Part shown: in pieces, positions 24,369-32,413 of the stretch
Numbering within the stretch: position 1 is the first letter of the stretch
How the letters are laid out: the number at the start of each line of letters is the position of its first letter
From: CAZBUB01 sp964494985
GTDB lineage: Bacteria; Desulfobacterota; Desulfovibrionia; Desulfovibrionales; Desulfothermaceae
Assembly: GCA_964494985.1 (NCBI GenBank)
Contig: CAZBUB010000007.1
Location: 1 to 64,000, forward strand
Reading direction: 5' to 3'
DNA: 64,000 nucleotides
Notes under the pieces: model-generated
The model's database searches: none
What the model saw: only the letters and a program-made list of their open reading frames with translations
Told to the model about the DNA's origin: nothing
Program-made: the position numbers and the translations under genes

Positions 24369-25742
24369 ATGCTTTCGGAAAAAGAGGTCATCTCCACCCT
24401 GGAGATGGTTAAGAACGAGAATTTGGACGTGCGCACAGTGACCCTGGGTATCAGCCTTTTTGACTGTGCCAGCCATGATCTGAGGACCTTTGCGGAGAAT
24501 ATGCGGCGTAAGATCGTGCGCACAGGCAGGGAGTTCGTCTCCATCTGCGATCGCGTCGGGGACAAATACGGGATTAAGGTGGTGAATAAGCGAATATCGG
24601 TGAGCCCCATGGCTGTAGTGGCAGCCCCCTTTAGCTCTCAGCAGCTTGTGGAGTTGGCCAGAGTTCTGGATCAAGCCGCCCGGGAAGTGGGGGTGGATTT
24701 TGTGGGTGGTTTTACCGCGTTAGTGGAAAAGGGAACTGCCCCTGGTGATGAGGCCTTGATACAAGCTATGCCAGAGGCCTTGAGCAGTACCGAGCGGGTT
24801 TGCGCCTCGGTGAATGTGGCCTCCACCAGGGCAGGGATCAACATGGACGCTGTGTATGCCATGGGCAAGTGCCTCAAGGAGACAGCAGCGCTAACCCAGG
24901 AAAGGGATGGTCTGGGCTGCGCCAAGCTTTGCGTGTTTGCTAACATTCCCCAGGATATTCCTTTCATGGCCGGGGCTTATCTGGGCACAGGGGAGCCGGA
25001 TACTGTGATCAATGTCGGAGTCAGTGGACCAGGGGTGGTGAGAAGGGCTATTGATCGAGCCCTGGAGTCAGATCCAGAGCTGAATCTGGGACTGCTCTCA
25101 GAGATCATCAAGCGTACCGCATATAAAGTAACCCGGGTAGGGGAGCTTATAGGCAGAGAGGTGGCCCAGGAGCTGGGGGTGACCTTCGGGATTGTGGACC
25201 TTTCCCTGGCTCCTACGCCTAACGTGGGCGATAGTGTGGGCGAGATCTTCAAAAGCATGGGACTGGAGAGCATCGGGGTGCCGGGATCAACTGCTGTATT
25301 AGCCTTGCTCAATGATGCCGTCAAAAAGGGTGGGGCCTTTGCCAGCTCCCATGTGGGAGGGCTTTCTGGAGCCTTCATTCCAGTTAGTGAGGATTTATAT
25401 ATAGCCCAGGCAGTAGGTGATTCAAGTCTGTCCCTGGAGAAACTGGAGGCTATGACCAGTGTGTGCTCTGTGGGTCTGGACATGGTTGCTGTACCAGGGG
25501 ATACCACAGAGGAAACATTGGCTGCGGTAATCGCGGATGAGATGGCAATTGGGGTGATTAATAAAAAGACCACTGCGACCAGATTGATACCTGTACCTGG
25601 CAAAAAGGCTGGAGATACTGTGGAATTTGGGGGCCTTCTGGGCAGGGCGCCAATTATCAGCTTAAAGGGGAATGGAACTTCCCAGGGCTTTATCCAGCAC
25701 GGTGGCAGAATCCCTGCTCCTATTCAGAGTCTGATCAATTAG
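24369..25742 (+). CDS. PFL-like protein, UPF0210/DUF711 family
   Basis: 457 aa cytosolic protein covering the full UPF0210 family. The N-terminal part carries VRTVTLGISLFDC; the middle contains GPGVVRRAID; and the C-terminal part has GGLSGAFIPVSED and GLLGRAPIISL, all conserved in the family. The structure has a pyruvate-formate-lyase-like barrel but lacks the glycyl radical motif, so PFL activity is not expected. It is nearly always paired with an ACT protein, as here. AAGGAG lies 13 nt before the ATG, a rather long spacing. Biochemical function unknown. Confidence 0.9.
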   Translation: MLSEKEVISTLEMVKNENLDVRTVTLGISLFDCASHDLRTFAENMRRKIVRTGREFVSICDRVGDKYGIKVVNKRISVSPMAVVAAPFSSQQLVELARVLDQAAREVGVDFVGGFTALVEKGTAPGDEALIQAMPEALSSTERVCASVNVASTRAGINMDAVYAMGKCLKETAALTQERDGLGCAKLCVFANIPQDIPFMAGAYLGTGEPDTVINVGVSGPGVVRRAIDRALESDPELNLGLLSEIIKRTAYKVTRVGELIGREVAQELGVTFGIVDLSLAPTPNVGDSVGEIFKSMGLESIGVPGSTAVLALLNDAVKKGGAFASSHVGGLSGAFIPVSEDLYIAQAVGDSSLSLEKLEAMTSVCSVGLDMVAVPGDTTEETLAAVIADEMAIGVINKKTTATRLIPVPGKKAGDTVEFGGLLGRAPIISLKGNGTSQGFIQHGGRIPAPIQSLIN

Positions 25743-25924
25743 CAAGCCAGGCAGGGGTATTGCTGGGGCTTGTACAGAAAGTAAAATTAGACTTGAGGTT
25801 TTTTCTTACTTGTTCTATACATAAAGCTAACAAACTGGCTAGAAGCAATCAGAGGCTAATGTTCCAATGACAGTAGCCAGTCTTCCGGGCTATTCGACAA
25901 TGAATCATAAAGGAGGGTATATCC

Positions 25925-26443
25925 ATGTCCATGGCTGAAAAGGTAAAAAAAGTCAGCTTCTCTTCAAAATCTGATGATCACGAGCCCAGACCTGAGCAAT
26001 TGCATGAGGAGGTGCGCAGGGACATGGGCAAAGTGGCCCTGTTTATATCCGCACTGGCAGTGGTGCTGATGGTGGTTTTCTATTTTGTCCTGAATAATAA
26101 TGTCTCTAACCTGCAGGCCACTGTAAGAAACTTTACTGCAGTGGACGAGCAGGTTTCAGAGATGGAAGGCACAATAGGCCAGATGCAGGATTCCATGTCC
26201 GAGCTTGATACCCAGGTTGCAGACCAGGACCGCTCATTGAGCGGCTTGCGGGAGAGGATGGGCGAGCTGGAGAATTTGCCTCAGGAAACCAGAAATGTGA
26301 TCTATGCCAGCCTGTTGGATGATATTTCTCAGCAGGCAGGATTCCTCAGCAATCAGCTGCAGGGAGAGGAGCAGGAGCAGTTGCAGCAGGCCATGGAGTT
26401 GATCAGGCAGATCAGAGAGGGAATGGCAACAAGCAGCGAATAG
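25925..26443 (+). CDS. Membrane-anchored coiled-coil protein of unknown function
   Basis: 172 aa. Residues 1-38 are charged and cytoplasmic; a membrane helix follows (VALFISALAVVLMVVFYFVL, ~39-58), and the rest is a predicted coiled coil (QVSEMEGTIGQMQDSMSELDTQV, then the LSNQLQGEEQEQLQQAMELI heptads) that would lie in the periplasm. Type II single-pass topology. AAGGAGGG precedes the ATG at 25925; a second ATG two codons later fits equally. It is followed by a strong bidirectional terminator and preceded by a 182-bp gap, so it is a single-gene unit. I do not recognise the family. Confidence 0.8.
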   Translation: MSMAEKVKKVSFSSKSDDHEPRPEQLHEEVRRDMGKVALFISALAVVLMVVFYFVLNNNVSNLQATVRNFTAVDEQVSEMEGTIGQMQDSMSELDTQVADQDRSLSGLRERMGELENLPQETRNVIYASLLDDISQQAGFLSNQLQGEEQEQLQQAMELIRQIREGMATSSE

Positions 26444-26470
26444 AAGAGATCCAGGCAACAGATTTGAGTA

Positions 26471-26516
26471 AAAAGGAGGGAAGAGGGCCAGGGCGGCCTT
26501 CTTTCCTCCTTTCTTA
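26471..26516. terminator. Bidirectional terminator between convergent genes
   Basis: AAAAAGGAGGGAAGA-GGCC / GGCC-TTCTTTCCTCCTTTCTT forms a long stem with A- and T-rich ends. It lies between the coiled-coil gene (plus) and pgpA (minus). Confidence 0.75.
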
Positions 26517-26517
26517 T

Positions 26518-27006
26518 TCAGGACAGGGATTTTTGCAACAACTGCAATAACAAAAGGATACTACCGGCATAAAGCCCAGCCAGGATGTCGTCCAGCATGA
26601 TCCCGAAACCTGCTGGCAGCCAAGTCTCTGAGGCCCCTACGGGCCAGGGTTTTAAAATGTCCAGGGCCCGGAAAAGGACAAAGCCTGCTGCGAACTGCCA
26701 GGTGGCAGCAGGGCTGCAAAGGGCAAAGACTAAAAGCTGGCCTGCGAACTCATCTATCACCGCTGCTCCAGGATCCTTCTCTCCCAGGAGCTTTTCTGCG
26801 CTGCCACAGGCCCAGGCTCCCAGCAAGAACAAAACCATAAGCAGCAGAAGCTTCCAGACCCAGCTCAGAGGGCCCAGCAGCCAGGGGGCCACCAGTACCG
26901 CAGCCATAGATCCCCAAGTCCCAGGCGCAAAAGGGATCCTGCCTATTGGGCCCAGAGTGGCCAGCTGCATAAGCAGACTGTCTGTTTTTTCCAGCCAAGA
27001 GCTCAT
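26518..27006 (-). CDS. pgpA: Phosphatidylglycerophosphatase A
   Basis: Membrane enzyme that dephosphorylates phosphatidylglycerophosphate to phosphatidylglycerol. 162 aa with about four hydrophobic helices; the family motifs are GPIGRIPFAPGTWGSM near the N-terminus and the VIDEFAGQ metal-binding motif near residue 80, plus LFRALDILKPWP and GIMLDDILAG. The ATG at 27006 overlaps the maf stop as ATGA, so the two are translationally coupled. An upstream in-frame start (27174) would lie inside maf and lacks homology. Confidence 0.93.
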   Translation of the reverse strand: MSSWLEKTDSLLMQLATLGPIGRIPFAPGTWGSMAAVLVAPWLLGPLSWVWKLLLLMVLFLLGAWACGSAEKLLGEKDPGAAVIDEFAGQLLVFALCSPAATWQFAAGFVLFRALDILKPWPVGASETWLPAGFGIMLDDILAGLYAGSILLLLQLLQKSLS

Positions 27007-27635
27007 GGGGCTTCCTCTAGTTGTAGAGCATCGAGCTCGAGCAACGCCTGTAGCACTTCGTGCATGGGTAGACCCACAACGTTGCTGTAGGAGCCCTGGA
27101 TGGAGTTGATCAAGGCTCCGCCCAGGTCCTGTATCCCATAGCTTCCCGCCTTGTCCAAGGGTTTTTGACTCCAAATATACCCCTGCAGTACATCATCTTG
27201 AATTTGGCCCATATTGACTCTGGTGACTACAGAAAATTCCTTTTCCTGGCCAGTGAAGGTGTCTTGCAAAAAGCAGCCTGTGATTACCTCGTGCATTGTT
27301 CCATTTAGTCTGCGCAGGATCTGCAAAGCTTGCAAGGAATCTGCAGGCTTGCCCAGTATCTCCCCTTTCAGGACCACAATAGTGTCTGCGGCCAGGACTA
27401 CTCCCTTGGTCTGCTTGCCTGCTGCAGAGGTTGCCTTGAACCTGGCCATGTCCCGGCAGTATCTTTCAGGATCCTTACCGGATGCAGGCTTTGGCTCTTG
27501 CGTCAAGCTGGGCTGGACCCGGAAATGCAGACCCAGGGAGGCCAAAAGCCTTTGTCTTCGGGGGGACTTGGAGGCCAGGATAAGTTCTTTGCTGTTTCGA
27601 AATGGACCTTGGGCTTCACTATAGTCATGCATCAT
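27003..27635 (-). CDS. maf: Maf-family nucleoside triphosphate pyrophosphatase
   Basis: Cytosolic house-cleaning enzyme that hydrolyses non-canonical or excess dTTP/UTP-type nucleotides. The N-terminal motif ILASKSPRRQRLLASLGL (residues ~19-36) is the Maf hallmark; VLAADTIVVLKGEILGKP (~residue 80) supplies the catalytic Asp; the KAGSYGIQDLGGALI segment completes the family pattern. Length 210 aa. The stop overlaps pgpA (ATGA). ATG ATG at the start leaves one codon of uncertainty. Confidence 0.93.
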   Translation of the reverse strand: MMHDYSEAQGPFRNSKELILASKSPRRQRLLASLGLHFRVQPSLTQEPKPASGKDPERYCRDMARFKATSAAGKQTKGVVLAADTIVVLKGEILGKPADSLQALQILRRLNGTMHEVITGCFLQDTFTGQEKEFSVVTRVNMGQIQDDVLQGYIWSQKPLDKAGSYGIQDLGGALINSIQGSYSNVVGLPMHEVLQALLELDALQLEEAP

Positions 27636-27980
27636 CTCAGTATTCTTATCTGTTTGGAATTATTTATCATCAGCTGTGCCAGAAAGTTGGGAGCTGGTAA
27701 GGCCAGGATCACTGGACAAGATGTTATTATTGTGAACAGTTACATATGTTTTTCGTTTTGAAAAAGGAAAGCAGCTAAGGGGTCTTGAACAAAAGTGCTG
27801 CTTTTAAAGGTTCAATCCTTATGCTTTGCTTGGCAAGGGCATTGCCAGACCCAGGCAAAACGGCCGCATACAAGAAAATCGTTGAGTTTATGCAATACGT
27901 TTGTTAACTTGAGAAATCGTCTGCTTCAAACTTAGCCAGCTGTAAACCTTGAGGGCAAAAATCGCAACCCGGGTAATCAT
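27636..27980. other. 345-bp divergent intergenic region
   Basis: Between maf (minus) and a hypothetical gene (plus). TTGAGT-16-TTAACT near 27882-27910 is a possible promoter for the plus-strand gene but is weak. No repeat, RNA or ORF that I can support. Confidence 0.35.
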
Positions 27981-29138
27981 ATGCGCAAAAAGAAGGTATT
28001 GCTTCTGACACTTTTTATAGTCCTTATTCTGGGAGCCCTGAGCGGTTGGTACCTTTTTCAGCAAAGCAGCAGATTAAGCCGGCTGGACTCTGATACCCAA
28101 TCCCAGGAGTCAGAAGATAATGGTCTGCAGGATGCAGAGCCTTTGCCTGTGCAAAGGGAATCTGATTTTGTGCAGGATTTGCGGGACAAGATTCCGGACC
28201 CGCATAAGGCCCTGATGGCCCAGGCAGAGCAGCAGGCGCGGGAGCAACAAGAGCATAAAAAGTCCTGGTGGAGCTGGATCCAGGATTATGTGCTGACCAA
28301 CTATTTCATCCAGGACTTGGCCGAGTATATAGTGGCCCATTATGTTCCCCCAGGCAGCAAGGATAATTCAGGGGAGCAGGGCAAGAGTAGGCTCAGCTTT
28401 AAGTCCCTAAACGCCAGGTACGGTCTGGAGTTGACAGGTTTTAGATACCAGGACGATCCTCAGGAGGCTCGGCAGAAGATCCTGGAGAGATTGATGGACA
28501 GGGAAGTCCTGGAGAGAATTTATGCCAAGTACGCTGATGACTTCCTGGAGCAGTTTCTGCAGGAGGCCAAGCAGCGCAAATGGAAATTTGAAGATTCAGA
28601 TGGCCAGGTCCAGGAACGGGGCTTAAACCAGGAAGAACTTGCAGACCTGTTGCAGACCAAAAGCAGATATATTCGGGTGGTGGGCAGAGTTTTCCAAACC
28701 TTGGCCCAGGATCAGAAGGCTGCCCAGCGAGTTCAGGAATATCTCCAGCAGGAACAGGAGGCAGTACATGCCAACTATGAGCTGAATCAGGAACAGAACA
28801 GGCTGCAGCTGTTGCGCAGGCAGGCCAAGAAAGAGGATGAGAAAGATCCAGGGCTAGAGGAAGACATCGCCCAGGCGGAGCAAAAGAAGGAGCAGGCGGT
28901 CCAGGATTATCGCCAGGCCATCCAGAACAGAGAAAAGGCCAGGGAAGCTGTGATCAAATCTGTTAGGGCGAACTCCAGCTTCAGGCATATGGAAAGCCAC
29001 GAGATTTTGTACATCGCAGAATGGGTGCAGCGCAGATTTGTCCAAGGTCAGGACCATGGTGCTGTTGCCAGATTGGCCCAACTGCTTCAAGATCTCGGAC
29101 AGCGTTTAACAGATAAAGCCCAGGAGCTGCAGGGATAA
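27981..29138 (+). CDS. Single-pass membrane protein with long helical/coiled-coil region, unknown
   Basis: 385 aa: a basic start and one membrane helix (VLLLTLFIVLILGALSGWYL, ~6-25), an acidic linker, then a largely helical soluble region in the periplasm. Around 85-110 there is an amphipathic Trp-rich stretch (KSWWSWIQDYVLTNYF). Residues ~265-330 form a Gln/Lys/Glu coiled coil. No catalytic motif found and no family recognised. It converges with an exported 190-aa protein of unknown function; the two ends are 23 bp apart. The ATG at 27981 lacks an obvious ribosome binding site. Confidence 0.75.
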   Translation: MRKKKVLLLTLFIVLILGALSGWYLFQQSSRLSRLDSDTQSQESEDNGLQDAEPLPVQRESDFVQDLRDKIPDPHKALMAQAEQQAREQQEHKKSWWSWIQDYVLTNYFIQDLAEYIVAHYVPPGSKDNSGEQGKSRLSFKSLNARYGLELTGFRYQDDPQEARQKILERLMDREVLERIYAKYADDFLEQFLQEAKQRKWKFEDSDGQVQERGLNQEELADLLQTKSRYIRVVGRVFQTLAQDQKAAQRVQEYLQQEQEAVHANYELNQEQNRLQLLRRQAKKEDEKDPGLEEDIAQAEQKKEQAVQDYRQAIQNREKAREAVIKSVRANSSFRHMESHEILYIAEWVQRRFVQGQDHGAVARLAQLLQDLGQRLTDKAQELQG

Positions 29139-29161
29139 AAATTGGATTTTCTGGACCCTGT

Positions 29162-29734
29162 TCATTCCTCCTCGAAGAGATAGCTGTACTCGGTGTAGAT
29201 TCGGTCGGTCTGGGCCACCATGTCCTCTGCAAGCTCGCTCATGCCCTGGCTACTGATCTGGCCTACCTTTGCCTGCAGATAATTATCCAAGACATCCTCT
29301 CCGTAGGAAAAGGTCCAGACAATGGAATAGATAGAACTAACTCCCGGTCTGGAGGGGAACTCCTCCTTACTGGAGATAATGATTTTGATCTTTTCTTCCT
29401 GGTATCCTGATAGCCTGAACAGATCCGATTTGTTGAACCTTTCTCGCATATTGAAGACCAGCCTTCTGCCTAGACTGTCCGTATCCTGGTATTCTACCAT
29501 GACTGGAATTTTGTCGGTCTGGGCCACCTCCTTGGGCACTTGCTGCTCTTGTCGGATTATTTCCGGCTTTTTTTCTTCTTGAGTTTGATTCTCCCCTTGG
29601 TCAGCTTCCTGGGCTGCAGCCAGGGGGCAGGCATAAAGACCTGCCAGCAACGCAAAGACTAAAAACAGGGACCAGCGCAGCAAAAGCACAGCAAACCTCC
29701 TTTTGCTAAGACTTGAGTACACAACGGCCTTCAT
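29162..29734 (-). CDS. Exported protein of unknown function (190 aa)
   Basis: Signal peptide residues ~15-41 with the cleavable CPLAAAQ end; the mature protein has an acidic/Gln linker (~42-75) and a compact alpha/beta domain (~75-180) with VMVEYQDTDSLGRRLVFNMRE, KIIISSKEEF and YSIVWTFSYGEDVLDNYLQ. The pattern of a strand with DTD, a long helix and a later IVWTF strand is reminiscent of domains that act in the periplasm, but I do not recognise the family. No Cys in the mature part, no lipobox. Opposite strand to the preceding gene. Confidence 0.7.
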   Translation of the reverse strand: MKAVVYSSLSKRRFAVLLLRWSLFLVFALLAGLYACPLAAAQEADQGENQTQEEKKPEIIRQEQQVPKEVAQTDKIPVMVEYQDTDSLGRRLVFNMRERFNKSDLFRLSGYQEEKIKIIISSKEEFPSRPGVSSIYSIVWTFSYGEDVLDNYLQAKVGQISSQGMSELAEDMVAQTDRIYTEYSYLFEEE

Positions 29735-29786
29735 AGAGGGGTATCCAGTTCCTCAGTTTCGGACGCAGCAGGAGCTGAATGGTTCC

Positions 29787-30770
29787 TTAATACTTTCTAT
29801 TTTGCTCCCAAGCATAGGCAGTTCTTACGATTTTTTCAATGTTATCGAACCGAGGCAGCCAATCAAAAGTAGCCTTTAGCTTGCTGGGATCTGCCACCAG
29901 TTCTGCGGGATCACCGGGTCTACGGTCCACTTTTCTGGTTTGCAGTTTGATTCCGCTGATTTTCTCCACCGCCTGCACAATATCCAAAACTGAACAGCCG
30001 TGGCCATAGCCGCAATTGTAAATCCCTGAAGCCCGACCCTGCTGCAGATGTTCCAAGGCAGCTACATGGGCCTGGGAGAGATCGGTGACGTGGATATAGT
30101 CTCTGACCCCTGTACCATCCTTTGTGGGGTAGTCTGTGCCGAAGATATCCAGTGCCTGCCTTTGACCCAGGGCAGTCTGGCAGGCCACCTTGATGAGGTG
30201 TGTGGCTTCCGGGGTGCTTTGCCCCAGTCTGCCTTCAGGATCTGCTCCAGCCACGTTGAAGTAGCGCAGGATAATGTATTTGAGCTTTGGATGAGCCAGG
30301 GCTGTGTCCTGCAAAATCCATTCGCTCATGAGTTTGGATTTGCCATAGGGGTTTATAGGCTGCAGTGGCGCGCTTTCATTTACAGGCAAATCCTGGGGTA
30401 TGCCGTATACTGCTGCAGTAGAGGAGAATATAAAGCTCTGGATGCTGTGCCGCACAGCCAGCTCAATGAGTCTGGTAGTGTTTAGGGTGTTGTTCTTGTA
30501 GTATTTCAAAGGATTTTCCACCGACTCTGGAACCACAATATCAGCAGCAAAATGGACTATACTCTGGAATTGTTGGTCCACAAATAGCTTGTCCAGCTTG
30601 TCCAGCTCGCTTAGGTCGCCTTGTACGAGCTCTGCAGGTGGGGAGACAGCCTCAGCAAAGCCTGTGCTCAGATTGTCGTAGACCACTACTTCGTAGCCGG
30701 CCTCTAACAGGCAAAGCACAGTATGGGAGCCGATGTATCCGGCCCCTCCGCTGACCATGACTTTACTCAT
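29787..30770 (-). CDS. galE: UDP-glucose 4-epimerase
   Basis: Interconverts UDP-glucose and UDP-galactose. 327-aa extended SDR enzyme: GGAGYIGSH NAD-binding motif at residues 7-15, the SSTAAVYG serine motif near residue 117, catalytic Tyr and Lys in YGKSK near residue 142, and the NCGYGHG and VDRRPGDPAELVAD segments typical of GalE. AGGAAA precedes the ATG at 30770. Divergent from the UTP-glucose-1-P uridylyltransferase gene, so the two supply UDP-glucose and UDP-galactose for glycans. Confidence 0.96.
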   Translation of the reverse strand: MSKVMVSGGAGYIGSHTVLCLLEAGYEVVVYDNLSTGFAEAVSPPAELVQGDLSELDKLDKLFVDQQFQSIVHFAADIVVPESVENPLKYYKNNTLNTTRLIELAVRHSIQSFIFSSTAAVYGIPQDLPVNESAPLQPINPYGKSKLMSEWILQDTALAHPKLKYIILRYFNVAGADPEGRLGQSTPEATHLIKVACQTALGQRQALDIFGTDYPTKDGTGVRDYIHVTDLSQAHVAALEHLQQGRASGIYNCGYGHGCSVLDIVQAVEKISGIKLQTRKVDRRPGDPAELVADPSKLKATFDWLPRFDNIEKIVRTAYAWEQNRKY

Positions 30771-30943
30771 GAGGATTTCCTTGTTCTTGCTTGTCTTTTG
30801 TATTGGCCTGATTTATTTCTGTAAGAGCCTGCCTTGTGCTAAAGTCCAAAACAGGTTGGGCAGTTTATCTCTTCAAGATCATTGTATTATTTTATGATTT
30901 GAATCATGGGCAGAATCCCTGCAAAAAGATAAAGGAGGCACAC

Positions 30944-32380
30944 ATGAACAGTCCAAATTCCCAGTCTGCTGAGAACATGCATACGGAATTTGAACCATTC
31001 AAGCGCAAAATGCAAGCCAAGGGGCTGCCTAATTTGGTCATAGATCTCTTCCAGGAATACTATTTTCGTCTCCGTTCCGGGGCTTCCCAGGCTTTGATAC
31101 CTGAGCAGGACATTCAGCCTGTGCCAAGGGGCCAGATACCCAGACTGGAGGCTCTGGGCAGGGAAGAGGAGAGCCTGGGCTTAAAGTCTTTGCAGCAGGT
31201 GGTGATGATCAAGCTAAATGGCGGCCTGGGTACCAGCATGGGCATGCCCTATGCCAAGTCCTTGCTGCAGGTTAAGTCTGAGCAGACATTTCTGGATTTA
31301 ATATTAGAACAGGCCAGGTCTGCAAAGGGCAAGAGTGGGGCAGGCAGTCTGGCTTTGATGAACAGCTTTAATACCCACCAGGACACCCTGGATTATTTAC
31401 GTCGCAAAGGCCTTCCTGAAGCAGAGCAGCCCTTTTTCTTTCTCCAGAATATGTATCCCAAGGTGGATGCCCAGACCCTGCAGCCAGCCAGCAGTCCTAA
31501 TGATCCGGAGCTGGAATGGAATCCACCTGGACACGGAGATATTTATGCAGCCCTGGCTACCTCAGGTGTCCTGGACAAGCTGTTGCAGCAGGGCAAGCGC
31601 TTTGCATTTATCTCCAATGCAGACAATCTGGGGGCTATAATTCAGCCAGCTATCCTGGGCTATATCTTACGTCAGGGATTTTCATTTTTGATGGAGGTTG
31701 CCCAGCGCACTGAAACCGACAAGAAGGGAGGCCATTTGGCCGCACTACAGGATGGAAGGTTGATCCTCAGGGAAATTGCCCAATGCCCGGAGTATGATTT
31801 GGAGGCCTTCCAGGATGTGCACTCCTACAGCCATTTCAATACCAATAATATTTGGCTGGATTTGCAGAAATTTAAGGAATATGTGCAAACAAATGGTCTG
31901 CCTAGGCTGCCTTTGATTGTAAATCCCAAAAATTTGGATCCCAGAGAGGGGGATTCTCCCTTGGTGTATCAATTGGAAACAGCCATGGGCGCGGCAATAT
32001 CTGAATTCGAAAACACTGGGGCCTTGCTGGTGGATCGGGATAGGTTCGCACCGGTTAAAAAGACAAATGATTTGCTTGCGGTGCGCTCGGACTGCTATAT
32101 CTTGAATGAGGACTTTCAGCTGATGCCCCATCCTGAGCGCAAGTTGCCTCAGATCAAGATTGACCTGGATTCAGAGTTCTATAAGCTGGTGGATCAGTTC
32201 GAGGCCAGATTTCCTTTTGGGCCACCAAGCCTGTTGCAGTGCAGTTCCCTGCAGGTGCAAGGGGATATCTTGTTTGAAAAGGATGTGGTTTGCCAGGAGG
32301 AGGTACAGCTGATAAACAGATCCCGGCGGCAGCACAGGATTCAAACTGGCAGTGTGCTAAGAGGTGTGCTGGAGTTTTAG
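30944..32380 (+). CDS. UTP-glucose-1-phosphate uridylyltransferase (eukaryotic-type UGPase)
   Basis: Forms UDP-glucose from UTP and glucose-1-P. 478 aa and unlike bacterial GalU: the nucleotide-binding motif is VMIKLNGGLGTSMGM (~residue 88), with NSFNTHQDT, GHGDIYAAL, FISNADNLGA and the KKTNDLLAVRSDCY motif, all diagnostic of the eukaryotic UGPase family also found in several sulfate reducers. A left-handed beta-helix-like tail follows. The ATG at 30944 follows AAAGGAGG at 30931-30938; an in-frame upstream GTG-type start (30836) lacks one. Divergent from galE. Confidence 0.94.
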   Translation: MNSPNSQSAENMHTEFEPFKRKMQAKGLPNLVIDLFQEYYFRLRSGASQALIPEQDIQPVPRGQIPRLEALGREEESLGLKSLQQVVMIKLNGGLGTSMGMPYAKSLLQVKSEQTFLDLILEQARSAKGKSGAGSLALMNSFNTHQDTLDYLRRKGLPEAEQPFFFLQNMYPKVDAQTLQPASSPNDPELEWNPPGHGDIYAALATSGVLDKLLQQGKRFAFISNADNLGAIIQPAILGYILRQGFSFLMEVAQRTETDKKGGHLAALQDGRLILREIAQCPEYDLEAFQDVHSYSHFNTNNIWLDLQKFKEYVQTNGLPRLPLIVNPKNLDPREGDSPLVYQLETAMGAAISEFENTGALLVDRDRFAPVKKTNDLLAVRSDCYILNEDFQLMPHPERKLPQIKIDLDSEFYKLVDQFEARFPFGPPSLLQCSSLQVQGDILFEKDVVCQEEVQLINRSRRQHRIQTGSVLRGVLEF

Positions 32381-32413
32381 ATGCAATAAAGGCAATAGAA
32401 CCAGGAGGCATGA

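Noticed and set aside
24977..25603. 208-codon minus-strand frame opposite the PFL gene
   Set aside because: Antisense shadow of a confidently assigned gene, rich in Ser/Thr/Pro, no ribosome binding site.
26585..27109. 174-codon plus-strand frame opposite pgpA
   Set aside because: It lies on the other strand of pgpA and maf, whose motifs are certain; Ser/Ala/Pro/Lys-rich shadow translation.
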